This document shows positions 5,753 through 13,110 of a stretch of DNA of 17,210 bases, piece after piece. Position 1 is the first letter of the stretch. Every line of letters begins with the position of its first letter. The translations under genes and the position numbers were made by a program. The stretch covers positions 1 to 17,210 of the forward strand of contig VFKQ01000253.1 in the NCBI GenBank assembly GCA_009885445.1. The letters run 5' to 3'. The notes under the pieces were generated by a model. The model did not search any database. It saw only the letters and a program-made list of their open reading frames with translations, and was not told the origin of the DNA. The stretch comes from Anaerolineaceae bacterium (GTDB taxonomy: Bacteria > Chloroflexota > Anaerolineae > Anaerolineales > Villigracilaceae).

Positions 5753-8620
5753 ATGCCCCCAGGATTGCCTGAACAGCCTGCGCAATTGACATCCGTTCCC
5801 GGGTCGATTGTGCAGGTTTTTGAACAGCAAGTCGAGCGCTTCTCTGACCGCGCGGCTGTTTTCGACAGTGAGCGTACGCTGAATTATTCAGCGCTAAATG
5901 TTGCCGCCAACCAATTGGCCGGCAACATTTTTTCGCGTTTGGGCGCGCGGCCCGAATTAGTGCCCTATCTGCTCGGGCAAAAAGTAAACAGCCTGCAGGC
6001 GTTGTGGGGAATTTTAAAGTGCGGCAAAGGGTTGGTTGTTTTAGACCCGACCTTTACGCCGCAAAACCTGAGGGCGATTCTGCTCAACAGCGACGCGCGG
6101 ATTTTGGTCACAGACACTGAGCATTTGCCATTGGCTCTTGAATTGATTCAAGCGACATCAGTTGAGATTCTGAATCTGGATGCCATGCAGGCAGGTAATA
6201 GCGAAAACCTTAATTTGAACATCTCTCCTGGTGCATACGCCGTGGCGATCTATACCTCCGGCTCCACGGGGCAAGCCAAAGGTCTGTTGCGCACTTTTCA
6301 AACCGTTTTGTATCGCCATCCCATCGATTCCGAGTATCAGGAAACAGACCGCGTTATGCTTCCGGGTTTACTTAACTACTCGCAGAATCAACACACGATG
6401 TTTACAACCATGCGGGCCGGCGCATGCCTGGGCCTGTATGATATTCGCCTGACCGGCGGCTCAGACCTGACCGCCTGGATCGAAGCACAGCGCATCACGG
6501 GTCTCGTGCTGACTCCATCCTTATTTCGCAGTAGTTTTGGGGCGCTTCCCGCAGGCAAGATCTTCCCTCGCGTTCGATTCTTGCAGTTGGGTGGGGAAGC
6601 CACCACAAAACGCGACCTCGAAATATTTAAGCGCTGTTTCCTGCCCGGAGCCTGGGGCGTGACAAAATTTGCATCCACTGAAACTGGCCTAATCAGCAAG
6701 TACAAGTTCGATCATGCCACACAGTTGGAAACCGCGATCATGCCCGTGGGCCGCGTGATTGCTGGCAAGGCGATTCTTTTGCTCGACGAACAAGGTGAGT
6801 CAGTGCCCGCCGGAGAAATTGGCGAGATCGTTGTGCGGGCCAAGGCCTTCAATACACAATACTGGAAAATCACCGAAGTGGAAAATGAAAAGTTAAGACC
6901 CGACCCCGATGATTCATCCAAGTCCCTTTTTTACACGGGCGACCTCGGACGCTTCCGCGCCGATGGAATACTTGAACATCATGGTCGCAAAGACGCCATG
7001 CTGAAGATTCGCGGTAATCGCGTGCAACTCGAAGTCATCGATGCGGCACTGCGCGGCTTGGATGGCGTGCTGGACGCCGTTACCGTCGCGCATGATTCAG
7101 CGGCGCGCGGAAAACTGCTGGTCAGTTATCTGGCCGTGCCCGACGCGAAAAAATGGTCAATCGCAAAATTCAAGCAGGATTTGGCGGCGCGCCTCGAACA
7201 GCACATGATTCCCTCGACCTTCATTCGTCTGGATGAATTGCCGCGCACCTCCACCGGCAAACTGGCCCGCAAGGAATTGCCCGACCCGACCGACGCGCGG
7301 CCCGAACTCGATTCGCCCTTCGTCGCGCCTCAAACCGCGACCGAGAAGAGGGTTGCCCAAATCTGGCAAAAGAGTCTCGAGCTGAATCGCGTGGGCCTGC
7401 ACGACAACTTCTTCGAACTGGGCGGTGACTCGCTGGCCGCCCTCGAGATGACGCTGGCTGTAGAAAAAGCGACTGGCGAATCGTTTCCACGTTCATTTTT
7501 ATCCAAGCCAACCATTTCCAACCTCGTTGAGTTACTTGGAACCAAACCCACCGAGACGCCCGCACCTGAAAGTCTGGGTCTGCTGAGGCGGCCCAAAAAT
7601 AGTCGCGCACGCGGCAGGTTGATGGGCTATGTTGCCAGACTGCGCAGACTCAATCCTTCTAAAATTGTTCAGCGGCTTTTTTATGGCTATCTCGATTCGA
7701 AAACCTTTCTTGAAGCAAGGGCATGGATTCTGCGCTGGAGCGCAAGCACACTGGCGCAGAAATTATTTTATCGGAAGCACACGCTGTTGCTTTCGGACCT
7801 CGTCCGCGACCTGGGAAACTCGCTCAGCCCGTCGGATGATGTAATTCGTATGAGCATTGCGAACAACATTTTCAGCGGACTATACCGGCATCTTGTTTAC
7901 ACGCGCGCGTATAAGGGCAGGGGCGTCGCGGCGTTGAAGCGCTCGCCCTCGAAGTATTGGCGCAGTTTTGCCGAGCAGGTTGATTTTGAAAAAGCGGCCA
8001 CAGGCGCCGAGATATTATTATTGAATGGTGTTGAGCATGTCTTGCGCGCCCGCCAGGCAGAAAAGGGATTAATATTTTTGTCATTCCACGCCATTAGTGA
8101 TACAGTGCCCTTTTCAGTTGCTTCACAGCGCATGGGGATGGAAATTCCAATTGTTAGCTTTAAGCTGGCCCTGCAAGAGAGCCAGCAATGGGCAGAGCGC
8201 GAAGACCTGGCCGAAAATATTGTATCCACGCTGAATGTAAACCTGGCCATGGACGCAGTGGAGCAATTACGCCGCAATGGGAGTATTCATTTAATAGCCG
8301 ATACGCAAGACACATCTGGAAACGTACTTACGCTGGAAGTGGGACGCAGGATATATGATGTCAAATACGGATTTGCGGAATTTGCCCTGATTACCGGCGC
8401 GCGCGTGATCCCTTACTTTTGCGGATATTTGGGGGATGGCCGGCCGTACATTGAATTTTGCGAACCGCTCGAACCCGCTGATGGGGATCGCTCGGCGCAA
8501 TCTGAAAATCTGGTGCGCGGATACACAGCCTTTGTGAACCGTGTTTGGGCGCAGCATCCCGAGATCATCCAGTGGAAGGATATCGAGAAGCATCTGGCGC
8601 GTCCGCTCGCGGGGGGATGA
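5753..8620 (+). CDS. Tri-domain enzyme: NRPS-like adenylation, carrier protein, LpxL/AlmG-like transferase
   Basis: Residues about 20-515 form an ANL-type adenylation domain: YTSGSTGQAKG (167-177), STETG (308-312), YTGD (394-397), GRKD (411-414) and the PRTSTGK lysine at 503. Ser210 replaces the Asp (GrsA Asp235) that normally binds an alpha-amino group. Residues about 530-605 are a carrier domain with the phosphopantetheine site DNFFELGGDS (Ser560). Residues about 690-945 resemble the lipid A acyltransferase superfamily: EKGLIFLSFHAISDT around His779 and Asp783, LRRNGSIHLIADTQD, then ALITGARVIPYF (880s). The histidine motif is H-x3-D rather than H-x4-D/E. The enzyme should activate an acid, load it on its own carrier, and transfer it to an acceptor, probably a membrane lipid or glycan. 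V. cholerae AlmE, AlmF and AlmG have this order as separate proteins. Substrate and acceptor are unknown. Confidence 0.85.
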   Translation: MPPGLPEQPAQLTSVPGSIVQVFEQQVERFSDRAAVFDSERTLNYSALNVAANQLAGNIFSRLGARPELVPYLLGQKVNSLQALWGILKCGKGLVVLDPTFTPQNLRAILLNSDARILVTDTEHLPLALELIQATSVEILNLDAMQAGNSENLNLNISPGAYAVAIYTSGSTGQAKGLLRTFQTVLYRHPIDSEYQETDRVMLPGLLNYSQNQHTMFTTMRAGACLGLYDIRLTGGSDLTAWIEAQRITGLVLTPSLFRSSFGALPAGKIFPRVRFLQLGGEATTKRDLEIFKRCFLPGAWGVTKFASTETGLISKYKFDHATQLETAIMPVGRVIAGKAILLLDEQGESVPAGEIGEIVVRAKAFNTQYWKITEVENEKLRPDPDDSSKSLFYTGDLGRFRADGILEHHGRKDAMLKIRGNRVQLEVIDAALRGLDGVLDAVTVAHDSAARGKLLVSYLAVPDAKKWSIAKFKQDLAARLEQHMIPSTFIRLDELPRTSTGKLARKELPDPTDARPELDSPFVAPQTATEKRVAQIWQKSLELNRVGLHDNFFELGGDSLAALEMTLAVEKATGESFPRSFLSKPTISNLVELLGTKPTETPAPESLGLLRRPKNSRARGRLMGYVARLRRLNPSKIVQRLFYGYLDSKTFLEARAWILRWSASTLAQKLFYRKHTLLLSDLVRDLGNSLSPSDDVIRMSIANNIFSGLYRHLVYTRAYKGRGVAALKRSPSKYWRSFAEQVDFEKAATGAEILLLNGVEHVLRARQAEKGLIFLSFHAISDTVPFSVASQRMGMEIPIVSFKLALQESQQWAEREDLAENIVSTLNVNLAMDAVEQLRRNGSIHLIADTQDTSGNVLTLEVGRRIYDVKYGFAEFALITGARVIPYFCGYLGDGRPYIEFCEPLEPADGDRSAQSENLVRGYTAFVNRVWAQHPEIIQWKDIEKHLARPLAGG

Positions 8621-8682
8621 TTCGCTTTCGAAACGTCGGCGTCGAATTTTTTTAGGAGATTAATTTCCCCGCGGCCATCTTG

Positions 8683-8712
8683 TTGTGCCGATTTCTCAAA
8701 TGCGTCTATAAT
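8683..8712 (+). promoter_or_regulatory. Probable promoter of the dnaG-sigA operon
   Basis: TTGTGC (8683-8688) lies 18 bp upstream of a perfect TATAAT (8707-8712). The predicted start near 8719 leaves a leader of about 110 nt before the dnaG ATG. A small hairpin, gcagt-aca-actgc, falls early in the leader. The 210-bp gap before dnaG also has a T-rich run at 8647-8653 shortly after the previous stop, with only a weak stem (attcg/cgaat) before it, so termination of the upstream operon there is uncertain. Confidence 0.55.
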
Positions 8713-8830
8713 CAGTACATCACAAAAGTTCGGGCGGCAGTACAACTGCGGAAAGAACGCGCTTTCGTGAAATACTGATAATTCGACAAACGTTTTTACC
8801 TGTTTCCTTGTATCCCTGTCTACCTCCCCC

Positions 8831-10768
8831 ATGTCCACCACCGACGAAATTAAATCCCGCATAGATATCGTTGACCTCGTCTCAGAGGCCGGCGTCAAAC
8901 TGCGCCACACGGGCAAAAACTATACGGGCTTCTGTCCATTTCACGATAACAAACATTCGCCGGCTTTCGTCGTCTGGCCCGAGACGGGCACGTGGCGTTG
9001 TTTCGGTCAATGCAACGAGGGCGGCGACATCTTCAAGTTCGTGATGAAACGCGAAGGGCTGGATTTTAAAGAAGCGCTCAACAAACTTGCTTTGCGCGCC
9101 GGCGTCGAAGTCCCCGCGTTTAGCAAAGAAGCCCCCGAGCAAAAAGAAATTTACGACACCCTGCGCCGCCTGCTCGAAGACGCGCTCATCTATTATCGCG
9201 GCCATCTGTTTAATAATCCAACACTTTTAAATTATTTGCACGAAAAACGCGGACTAAGCGACTCGACGATTGAAACTTTCGGATTAGGCTACGCCCCCGC
9301 CGGCTACGACAATCTGCTCAAGCATTTCGCGCCAAAGGGCTACACCGAACAGGACTTAATTGAGGCGGGTTTGCTCACAGTGCGCGAATCTGACGCGGAC
9401 GCCGCATCTCCTAACTCGCAACTCGCAACTCGCATCTATGACAAGTTCCGAAATAGAATAATGATTCCCATCCGTGACGAGCAGGGACGCATGGCCGGCT
9501 TCGGCGCGCGCATCGTGGACCCAAACGACGTGCCCAAATTTCTCAACTCGCCCGAGACGCCCATTTTTTCAAAAGGCAAAATTCTTTACGGGTTGGATCG
9601 CGCGCGCAAGCCCATCCGCGCCGCAGACCAGGCGGTGATCGTCGAAGGCTATCTCGACGTGATCGCGCTTCACCAGGCGGGCTACGAAAATGTCGTCTCG
9701 CCGATGGGCACCGCGCTGACAGAAGACCAGTTGCGCCTGCTCAAAAAGTTTACGCGCAGAATCGTCCTCGCCCTCGACCCCGACGTGGCTGGGCAAAAAG
9801 CCGTCTTGCGCGGACTCGACGCCGCGCGCTCGGCCATGGATAAAGAAGGGGAGTTGGGTTTCGACGCACGCGGCTTGTTGAAGCACGAAGCCCGTCTGCA
9901 AGCGGACCTGCGGGTTGCCAGTCTGCCGGATGGCCTCGACCCCGACGAGATTGTGGCGCGCGATAAAGATGAATGGAAGCGCGTCATTGAGAGCGCCAAG
10001 CCGATTATTGAACATGTAATGGAAACTTTAGCGCTTGATCGCAATCTCAACGACGGTAAAGTGGTAACAGAAATAGCTAATCAAGTCTTACCGTTAATCA
10101 GAGATTTGCCCAATTCTGAAGAACGCGATTTTTTTGCACAAAAACTTGCCCGCTTTCTCAAAGTAGAAGATCGCCTTTTTGTCGACAGACCCGCCCCAAG
10201 TGCAAGGGTGAAGCGGGCTTGGGCGCGCGAAGAGTCGCAGGTGGCGATGATTCCGGTGGTGGTATCTGTCGCGTCGGGGCAGAGAGTCGAATCTTATTTG
10301 GTGGCGGTGTTGTTTCGTCGGCCCGAATTGTTGTATCGGCTCGACCGCCGTTTGGAGGAGTCGGGTCTGGCGGCGTTGACCATTGAAGATTTTGAATATA
10401 CCGATCATCAAATTGTGATGCGTTTGGTGCGCGAGGCTGTGGAGCAAGTGGAGCGCGATCATCATTTTTATGTGAGCGAGCATTTGCCCGAAGCGTTGCA
10501 GGGGCTGGGCCGCGACTTGCTGACGCAAACCGAAAAGCTTGACCCGCTCGACGACCGCTTGATCGAAGAATTGCAAAGGTTGATTCAAAAACTGCGCCGC
10601 GAGCGCGCCAATTTGGGGCTGACGCAAACGCGCTACCTGCAGGAGGAATCGCAACAAAATGGCGATCCGCGTGCATCTTTGTATCAGCAACAGGTGTTAC
10701 AACTGACGAATTTAATTCGCATCATTGACCAGGCCAATAAGAAGTTAACCCTGCGCCGCCAAACCTGA
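8831..10768 (+). CDS. dnaG: DNA primase
   Basis: DnaG makes the RNA primers for chromosome replication, working with the DnaB helicase at the fork. The 645 residues have the normal order. A CHC2 zinc-binding domain comes first: Cys35 and His38 in FCPFHD, Cys57 and Cys61 in RCFGQCNEGGD. The last pair is C-x3-C instead of the E. coli C-x2-C; similar forms occur in other primases. The catalytic core has YDKFRNRIMIPI, then the Toprim motifs VEGYLDV (Glu272, Asp276) and ALDPDVAG (Asp316, Asp318). A helical C-terminal region that should contact DnaB ends the protein. A low-complexity insertion lies at about residues 190-205. No strong ribosome site precedes ATG 8831. The stop is one base from the sigma-factor start, recreating the classical dnaG-rpoD pair. 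Confidence 0.96.
   Translation: MSTTDEIKSRIDIVDLVSEAGVKLRHTGKNYTGFCPFHDNKHSPAFVVWPETGTWRCFGQCNEGGDIFKFVMKREGLDFKEALNKLALRAGVEVPAFSKEAPEQKEIYDTLRRLLEDALIYYRGHLFNNPTLLNYLHEKRGLSDSTIETFGLGYAPAGYDNLLKHFAPKGYTEQDLIEAGLLTVRESDADAASPNSQLATRIYDKFRNRIMIPIRDEQGRMAGFGARIVDPNDVPKFLNSPETPIFSKGKILYGLDRARKPIRAADQAVIVEGYLDVIALHQAGYENVVSPMGTALTEDQLRLLKKFTRRIVLALDPDVAGQKAVLRGLDAARSAMDKEGELGFDARGLLKHEARLQADLRVASLPDGLDPDEIVARDKDEWKRVIESAKPIIEHVMETLALDRNLNDGKVVTEIANQVLPLIRDLPNSEERDFFAQKLARFLKVEDRLFVDRPAPSARVKRAWAREESQVAMIPVVVSVASGQRVESYLVAVLFRRPELLYRLDRRLEESGLAALTIEDFEYTDHQIVMRLVREAVEQVERDHHFYVSEHLPEALQGLGRDLLTQTEKLDPLDDRLIEELQRLIQKLRRERANLGLTQTRYLQEESQQNGDPRASLYQQQVLQLTNLIRIIDQANKKLTLRRQT
9414..9434 (+). repeat. 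Three tandem 7-bp repeats inside dnaG
   Basis: The heptamer actcgca occurs three times back to back (9414-9420, 9421-9427, 9428-9434). Because 7 is not a multiple of 3, the three copies are read in different frames and encode a Ser/Gln/Leu/Ala-rich loop (NSQLATR). The loop lies between a conserved 'GLL' block and YDKFRNR of the catalytic core, a spot where primases vary in length. It may be a slippage-prone site or a captured dispersed repeat. Confidence 0.75.
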
Positions 10769-10769
10769 A

Positions 10770-12395
10770 ATGCATTCCAACTCTGCGCCCGAGGGGGCAA
10801 CCCCAAAACGAAACGCATCTGCGCGCCGCGCGCCGCATACTGACGCGTTGGCACAAGAATTTGGCGAAGAAAATTTTGTGCAAGCCGATGAAGTGGGTGA
10901 GCCGGATACCAGCCTTTTGCTTGAAGACCCCGATAATTTTTTAGACGATGCCGCACTTCTCGAATCGGCCGCGCTGGCCTCGGTGCAAGCCGACGACCCG
11001 GTGCGGCTGTATTTGCGCGAGATCGGCGAAGTGAAACTGCTTTCAGTGGATTCTGAATTTCGGTTGGCCGTCCACATCGAAGCCGAGCGGCTCATGCTGA
11101 CTCTTCGACCCGGCTCAGGACAGGCTCTTCGACCCGGCTCAGGACCAAACTTGCGGCGGGTGCCTGTCCGAAAGGATTTGTCGCTGGCTTGCGCGGCGTA
11201 CCATGCAGTGATTCAAGAATTGGATACTTCGTGGGCGCGTTTGGTGGAGGATGGCGAGCGTCTGCAAGCCGGTCTGCCCGCGCTGGCGCAGCTGTTGGCG
11301 GATGCGCAGTCGCTACATGGCGGCTGGGAAATACGCGCGCCTTCCTATTCGCGCGAATATCTGACGCGCGAGTTGTGGAGGCGTGATGCTTTAAGAGAGG
11401 GTATGGTGCGCAAGGTCTTTTCTGCGTTATTGTGCATGTATCTGCTTCCCGCGCAATATGCCGATTGGCTGAGCGATCATATTCGCGCGCATCGCGAATT
11501 GCCAGCCCTGCGTACGATGTATGCGCATTTGCCGGACGACGCAGTTCTGGAGGCCGAAATGGACGCTGTCCACGCGCGCGCCAAGCAGGCCAGCGAGGCG
11601 CTGATTCGCGCCAACCTGCGACTCGTGGTCAGTGTGGCCAAACGCTATTTGGGGCGCGGCATGAATTTTCTGGATCTGATTCAAGAGGGCAATCTGGGTT
11701 TGTTGCGCGCGGTGGATAAGTTTGACTCGCGGCGCGGTTTTAAATTCAGCACGTATGCCACCTGGTGGATTCGTCAGGCCATCAACCGCTCGGTGGCCGA
11801 GCAGTCGCGCACCATTCGCATTCCGGTGCATTTGTTTGAAGCCATCAGTCGCATTATGCGTGTGCAGAGACAGATGACTCAACAGTTGGGACGCGCGCCC
11901 AGCACCGAAGAACTGTCGCTTGAGGTGGGTTACCTGCCGACGGCGGATGTGCAGGTTATTTTGCAGGCGCGGACGAGTGGGGAACCTGTCGCGGAGGAGG
12001 TGGCGCATCGTTGGCGGGCCGCCGTCCGCAAGGTGGAACGGGCGTTGCGCGCCGCCGAGGAGCCGGTCTCGCTTGAAGGTCCGCGCGGGGCGGATGAGGA
12101 GTCTGGGTCGCTGGGCGATTTTATTGAAGATGAAGATGCACCCTCGCCGATTGATCAGGCCGCGCGCGAAATGTTGCGCGCTCAAATTCATCAGGTGCTG
12201 GAGGGCCTGGAGGAGCGCGAAAAGCAGGTGCTCGAACTGCGTTTTGGCCTGGCGGGCGGGCGGGATCACACGCTGGAGGAGGTCAGCCGCCGCTTCAACG
12301 TGACCCGTGAGCGGGTGCGCCAGATTGAGGGCCGCGCCCTGCGCAAGTTGCGGCAACCCAAACACAGTAAGGATTTGAAGGATTATTTGGGGTAG
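10770..12395 (+). CDS. sigA: RNA polymerase principal sigma factor (SigA/RpoD)
   Basis: This 541-residue sigma-70 group 1-type factor directs RNA polymerase to housekeeping promoters such as the TATAAT sites in this window. An acidic N-terminus (1-70) precedes region 1.2, DPVRLYLREIGEV (from 76). A long variable segment (about 110-270) includes two LRPGSG repeats. Region 2 starts near 276: ANLRLVVSVAKRYLGRGMN, then FLDLIQEGNLGLLRAVDKF and FKFSTYATWWIRQAI. Region 3 begins RTIRIPVHLFE. About 25-28 extra residues (near 401-428) sit before EEPVSLEGP. Region 4.2 has the helix-turn-helix TLEEVSRRFNVTRERVRQIE (501-520), and the protein ends in the family's KDYLG-type tail. The start lies one base after the dnaG stop, so the two are translated from one message. 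Confidence 0.95.
   Translation: MHSNSAPEGATPKRNASARRAPHTDALAQEFGEENFVQADEVGEPDTSLLLEDPDNFLDDAALLESAALASVQADDPVRLYLREIGEVKLLSVDSEFRLAVHIEAERLMLTLRPGSGQALRPGSGPNLRRVPVRKDLSLACAAYHAVIQELDTSWARLVEDGERLQAGLPALAQLLADAQSLHGGWEIRAPSYSREYLTRELWRRDALREGMVRKVFSALLCMYLLPAQYADWLSDHIRAHRELPALRTMYAHLPDDAVLEAEMDAVHARAKQASEALIRANLRLVVSVAKRYLGRGMNFLDLIQEGNLGLLRAVDKFDSRRGFKFSTYATWWIRQAINRSVAEQSRTIRIPVHLFEAISRIMRVQRQMTQQLGRAPSTEELSLEVGYLPTADVQVILQARTSGEPVAEEVAHRWRAAVRKVERALRAAEEPVSLEGPRGADEESGSLGDFIEDEDAPSPIDQAAREMLRAQIHQVLEGLEEREKQVLELRFGLAGGRDHTLEEVSRRFNVTRERVRQIEGRALRKLRQPKHSKDLKDYLG
11101..11146 (+). repeat. In-frame 24-bp tandem repeat in sigA derived from a dispersed genomic repeat
   Basis: Copy one is 11101-11124 and copy two starts at 11125; they agree at 22 of 24 positions. 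Each reads ctcttcgacccggctcagga and encodes LRPGSG plus two residues (residues 112-127). The same words, cttcgac, ggctcagg and acaggc, form the intergenic repeat at 12545-12566, which differs mainly by 'agg' in place of 'ccgg'. I infer that a member of this repeat family entered the variable loop of sigA in frame and was then duplicated. Confidence 0.8.
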
Positions 12396-12544
12396 TTGTG
12401 GCGATGGGAGGGGGCACTGGAAGTCGCCACTGCAAAGCCGACCTTCGTCGGCTGGGGAAAGTAATCGTTGAGGTGGGTGGCCGTGTAGGTAAATGATGTG
12501 GTGCGGAATGGCATTCCGTAGGCCTGCGATTTAGCGGGATACCC

Positions 12545-12566
12545 CTTCGACAGGCTCAGGACAGGC
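12545..12566. repeat. Dispersed intergenic repeat, 'cttcgacaggctcagg' family
   Basis: The 22 bases read cttcgacaggctcaggacag followed by gc. On the minus strand this translates as the VLSLSKG peptide, which I recall as a frequent spurious product of this repeat in Anaerolineae and some other bacterial genomes. A related, diverged pair is embedded in the coding sequence of sigA at 11101-11146. A database count of this word in the host genome would settle its repeat status. Confidence 0.6.
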
Positions 12567-12665
12567 ATGCCGCTCCACGCCGAGCATCATTTATTATGAC
12601 CCATTACCATCGTTGAATCAGCCTTGTGAAAAGTGGCACTTTCGCTAGGCGTTAAAAAGTCATTG

Positions 12666-12674
12666 TGATATACT
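12666..12674 (+). promoter_or_regulatory. Candidate extended -10 promoter for the nuo operon
   Basis: TG-a-TATACT (12666-12674) matches the extended -10 pattern TGnTATAAT except for one base. No good -35 hexamer lies 16-18 bp upstream, which extended -10 promoters tolerate. The start would be near 12681, giving a leader of about 70 nt. A weaker alternative is TTGAGA (12706-12711) with TGTAAT (12728-12733), but that leaves only 20 nt before nuoA. Confidence 0.45.
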
Positions 12675-12753
12675 GAACAACATTGAGATTGTCCATAAAA
12701 AATTCTTGAGATTAAGAACCTACAAGGTGTAATTCTCAACTTTTGAGGCCATT

Positions 12754-13110
12754 ATGTTGTTTGAGTATCTTGCAATCGCACTGCTCGTGATCATCTCCAC
12801 ATTGGTGGGGCTGATTGCCATTGGGCTGGGGGAGTTGTTTGGTCCGCGGCGCAAATCCAAAGTTAAAGATGAGCCTTACGAGTCGGGTATGCGTCCGATT
12901 GGGCCGGGCACCCGCCGAATGCCCGTGCGCTATTACCTGATCGCGGTCCTTTTCATTTTGTTCGACATTGAAGTCATATTCTTCCTGCCCTGGGCAGTGA
13001 CCTTTCGTCAGCTCGGGCTGTTTGGTTTGATCGAAATGTTCGTCTTCATTGTTATCCTGTTGGTTGGCTACGTGTATGCATGGAAAAAAGGAGCTCTCGA
13101 ATGGGAGTAG
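12754..13110 (+). CDS. nuoA: NADH-quinone oxidoreductase subunit A
   Basis: NuoA is a small membrane subunit of respiratory complex I at the junction between the peripheral arm and the proton-pumping membrane arm. The 118 residues hold three hydrophobic helices at about 4-28, 58-82 and 88-110. Family marks are clear: KDEPYESGMRPIGPG in the loop after helix one, corresponding to 'K..pYEcG..p.g', then RYYLIAVLFILFDIEVIFFLPWA with the conserved acidic residues of helix two. The Cys usual in YECG is Ser here. TGAGG (12744-12748) lies five bases before the ATG. Its end overlaps the nuoB start by ten bases. Confidence 0.96.
   Translation: MLFEYLAIALLVIISTLVGLIAIGLGELFGPRRKSKVKDEPYESGMRPIGPGTRRMPVRYYLIAVLFILFDIEVIFFLPWAVTFRQLGLFGLIEMFVFIVILLVGYVYAWKKGALEWE
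13088..13093 (+). promoter_or_regulatory. Ribosome binding site that fixes the nuoB start
   Basis: AAGGAG lies seven bases before ATG 13101. It is the strongest Shine-Dalgarno site in the nuo run. It decides for ATG 13101 over the in-frame ATG at 13080, which lies upstream of it and would add seven residues (MEKRSSR) with no family support. Confidence 0.85.

Larger units (their letters stand above)
12396..12753. other. 358-bp intergenic region rich in palindromes, before nuoA
   Basis: I find no credible gene here. Several inverted repeats are present. gtggcga (12398-12404) pairs with tcgccac (12424-12430). agccgac (12436-12442) pairs with gtcggct (12447-12453) over a 4-base loop. cggaatg (12504-12510) and cattccg (12512-12518) form a near-perfect 15-bp palindrome. 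aaatgatg (12491-12498) and catcattt (12585-12592) bracket a block of about 100 bp that contains the dispersed repeat at 12545. No stem is followed by a T-run, so none is a standard intrinsic terminator for sigA. The last 100 bases are AT-rich and hold the likely nuo promoter. Confidence 0.6.

Noticed and set aside
8413..8916. 167-codon minus-strand frame crossing the end of the fusion enzyme and the dnaG leader
   Set aside because: Opposes two well-supported coding ends and a promoter, with no similarity to known families.
10094..10690. 198-codon open frame on the minus strand opposite dnaG
   Set aside because: Lies wholly within the primase gene and shows no recognisable domain or ribosome site.
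11427..12365. 312-codon open frame on the minus strand opposite sigA
   Set aside because: It is antisense to conserved sigma regions 2-4, and its sequence has no family character. It results from codon bias.
12383..12568. Small minus-strand frame beginning MPVLSLSKG
   Set aside because: Its first residues are the translation of a dispersed repeat, a common source of false small genes, and the rest crosses palindromes and the sigA stop.
13080..13100. Upstream ATG 13080 as nuoB start
   Set aside because: The AAGGAG site lies between it and ATG 13101, and the seven extra residues are not conserved.
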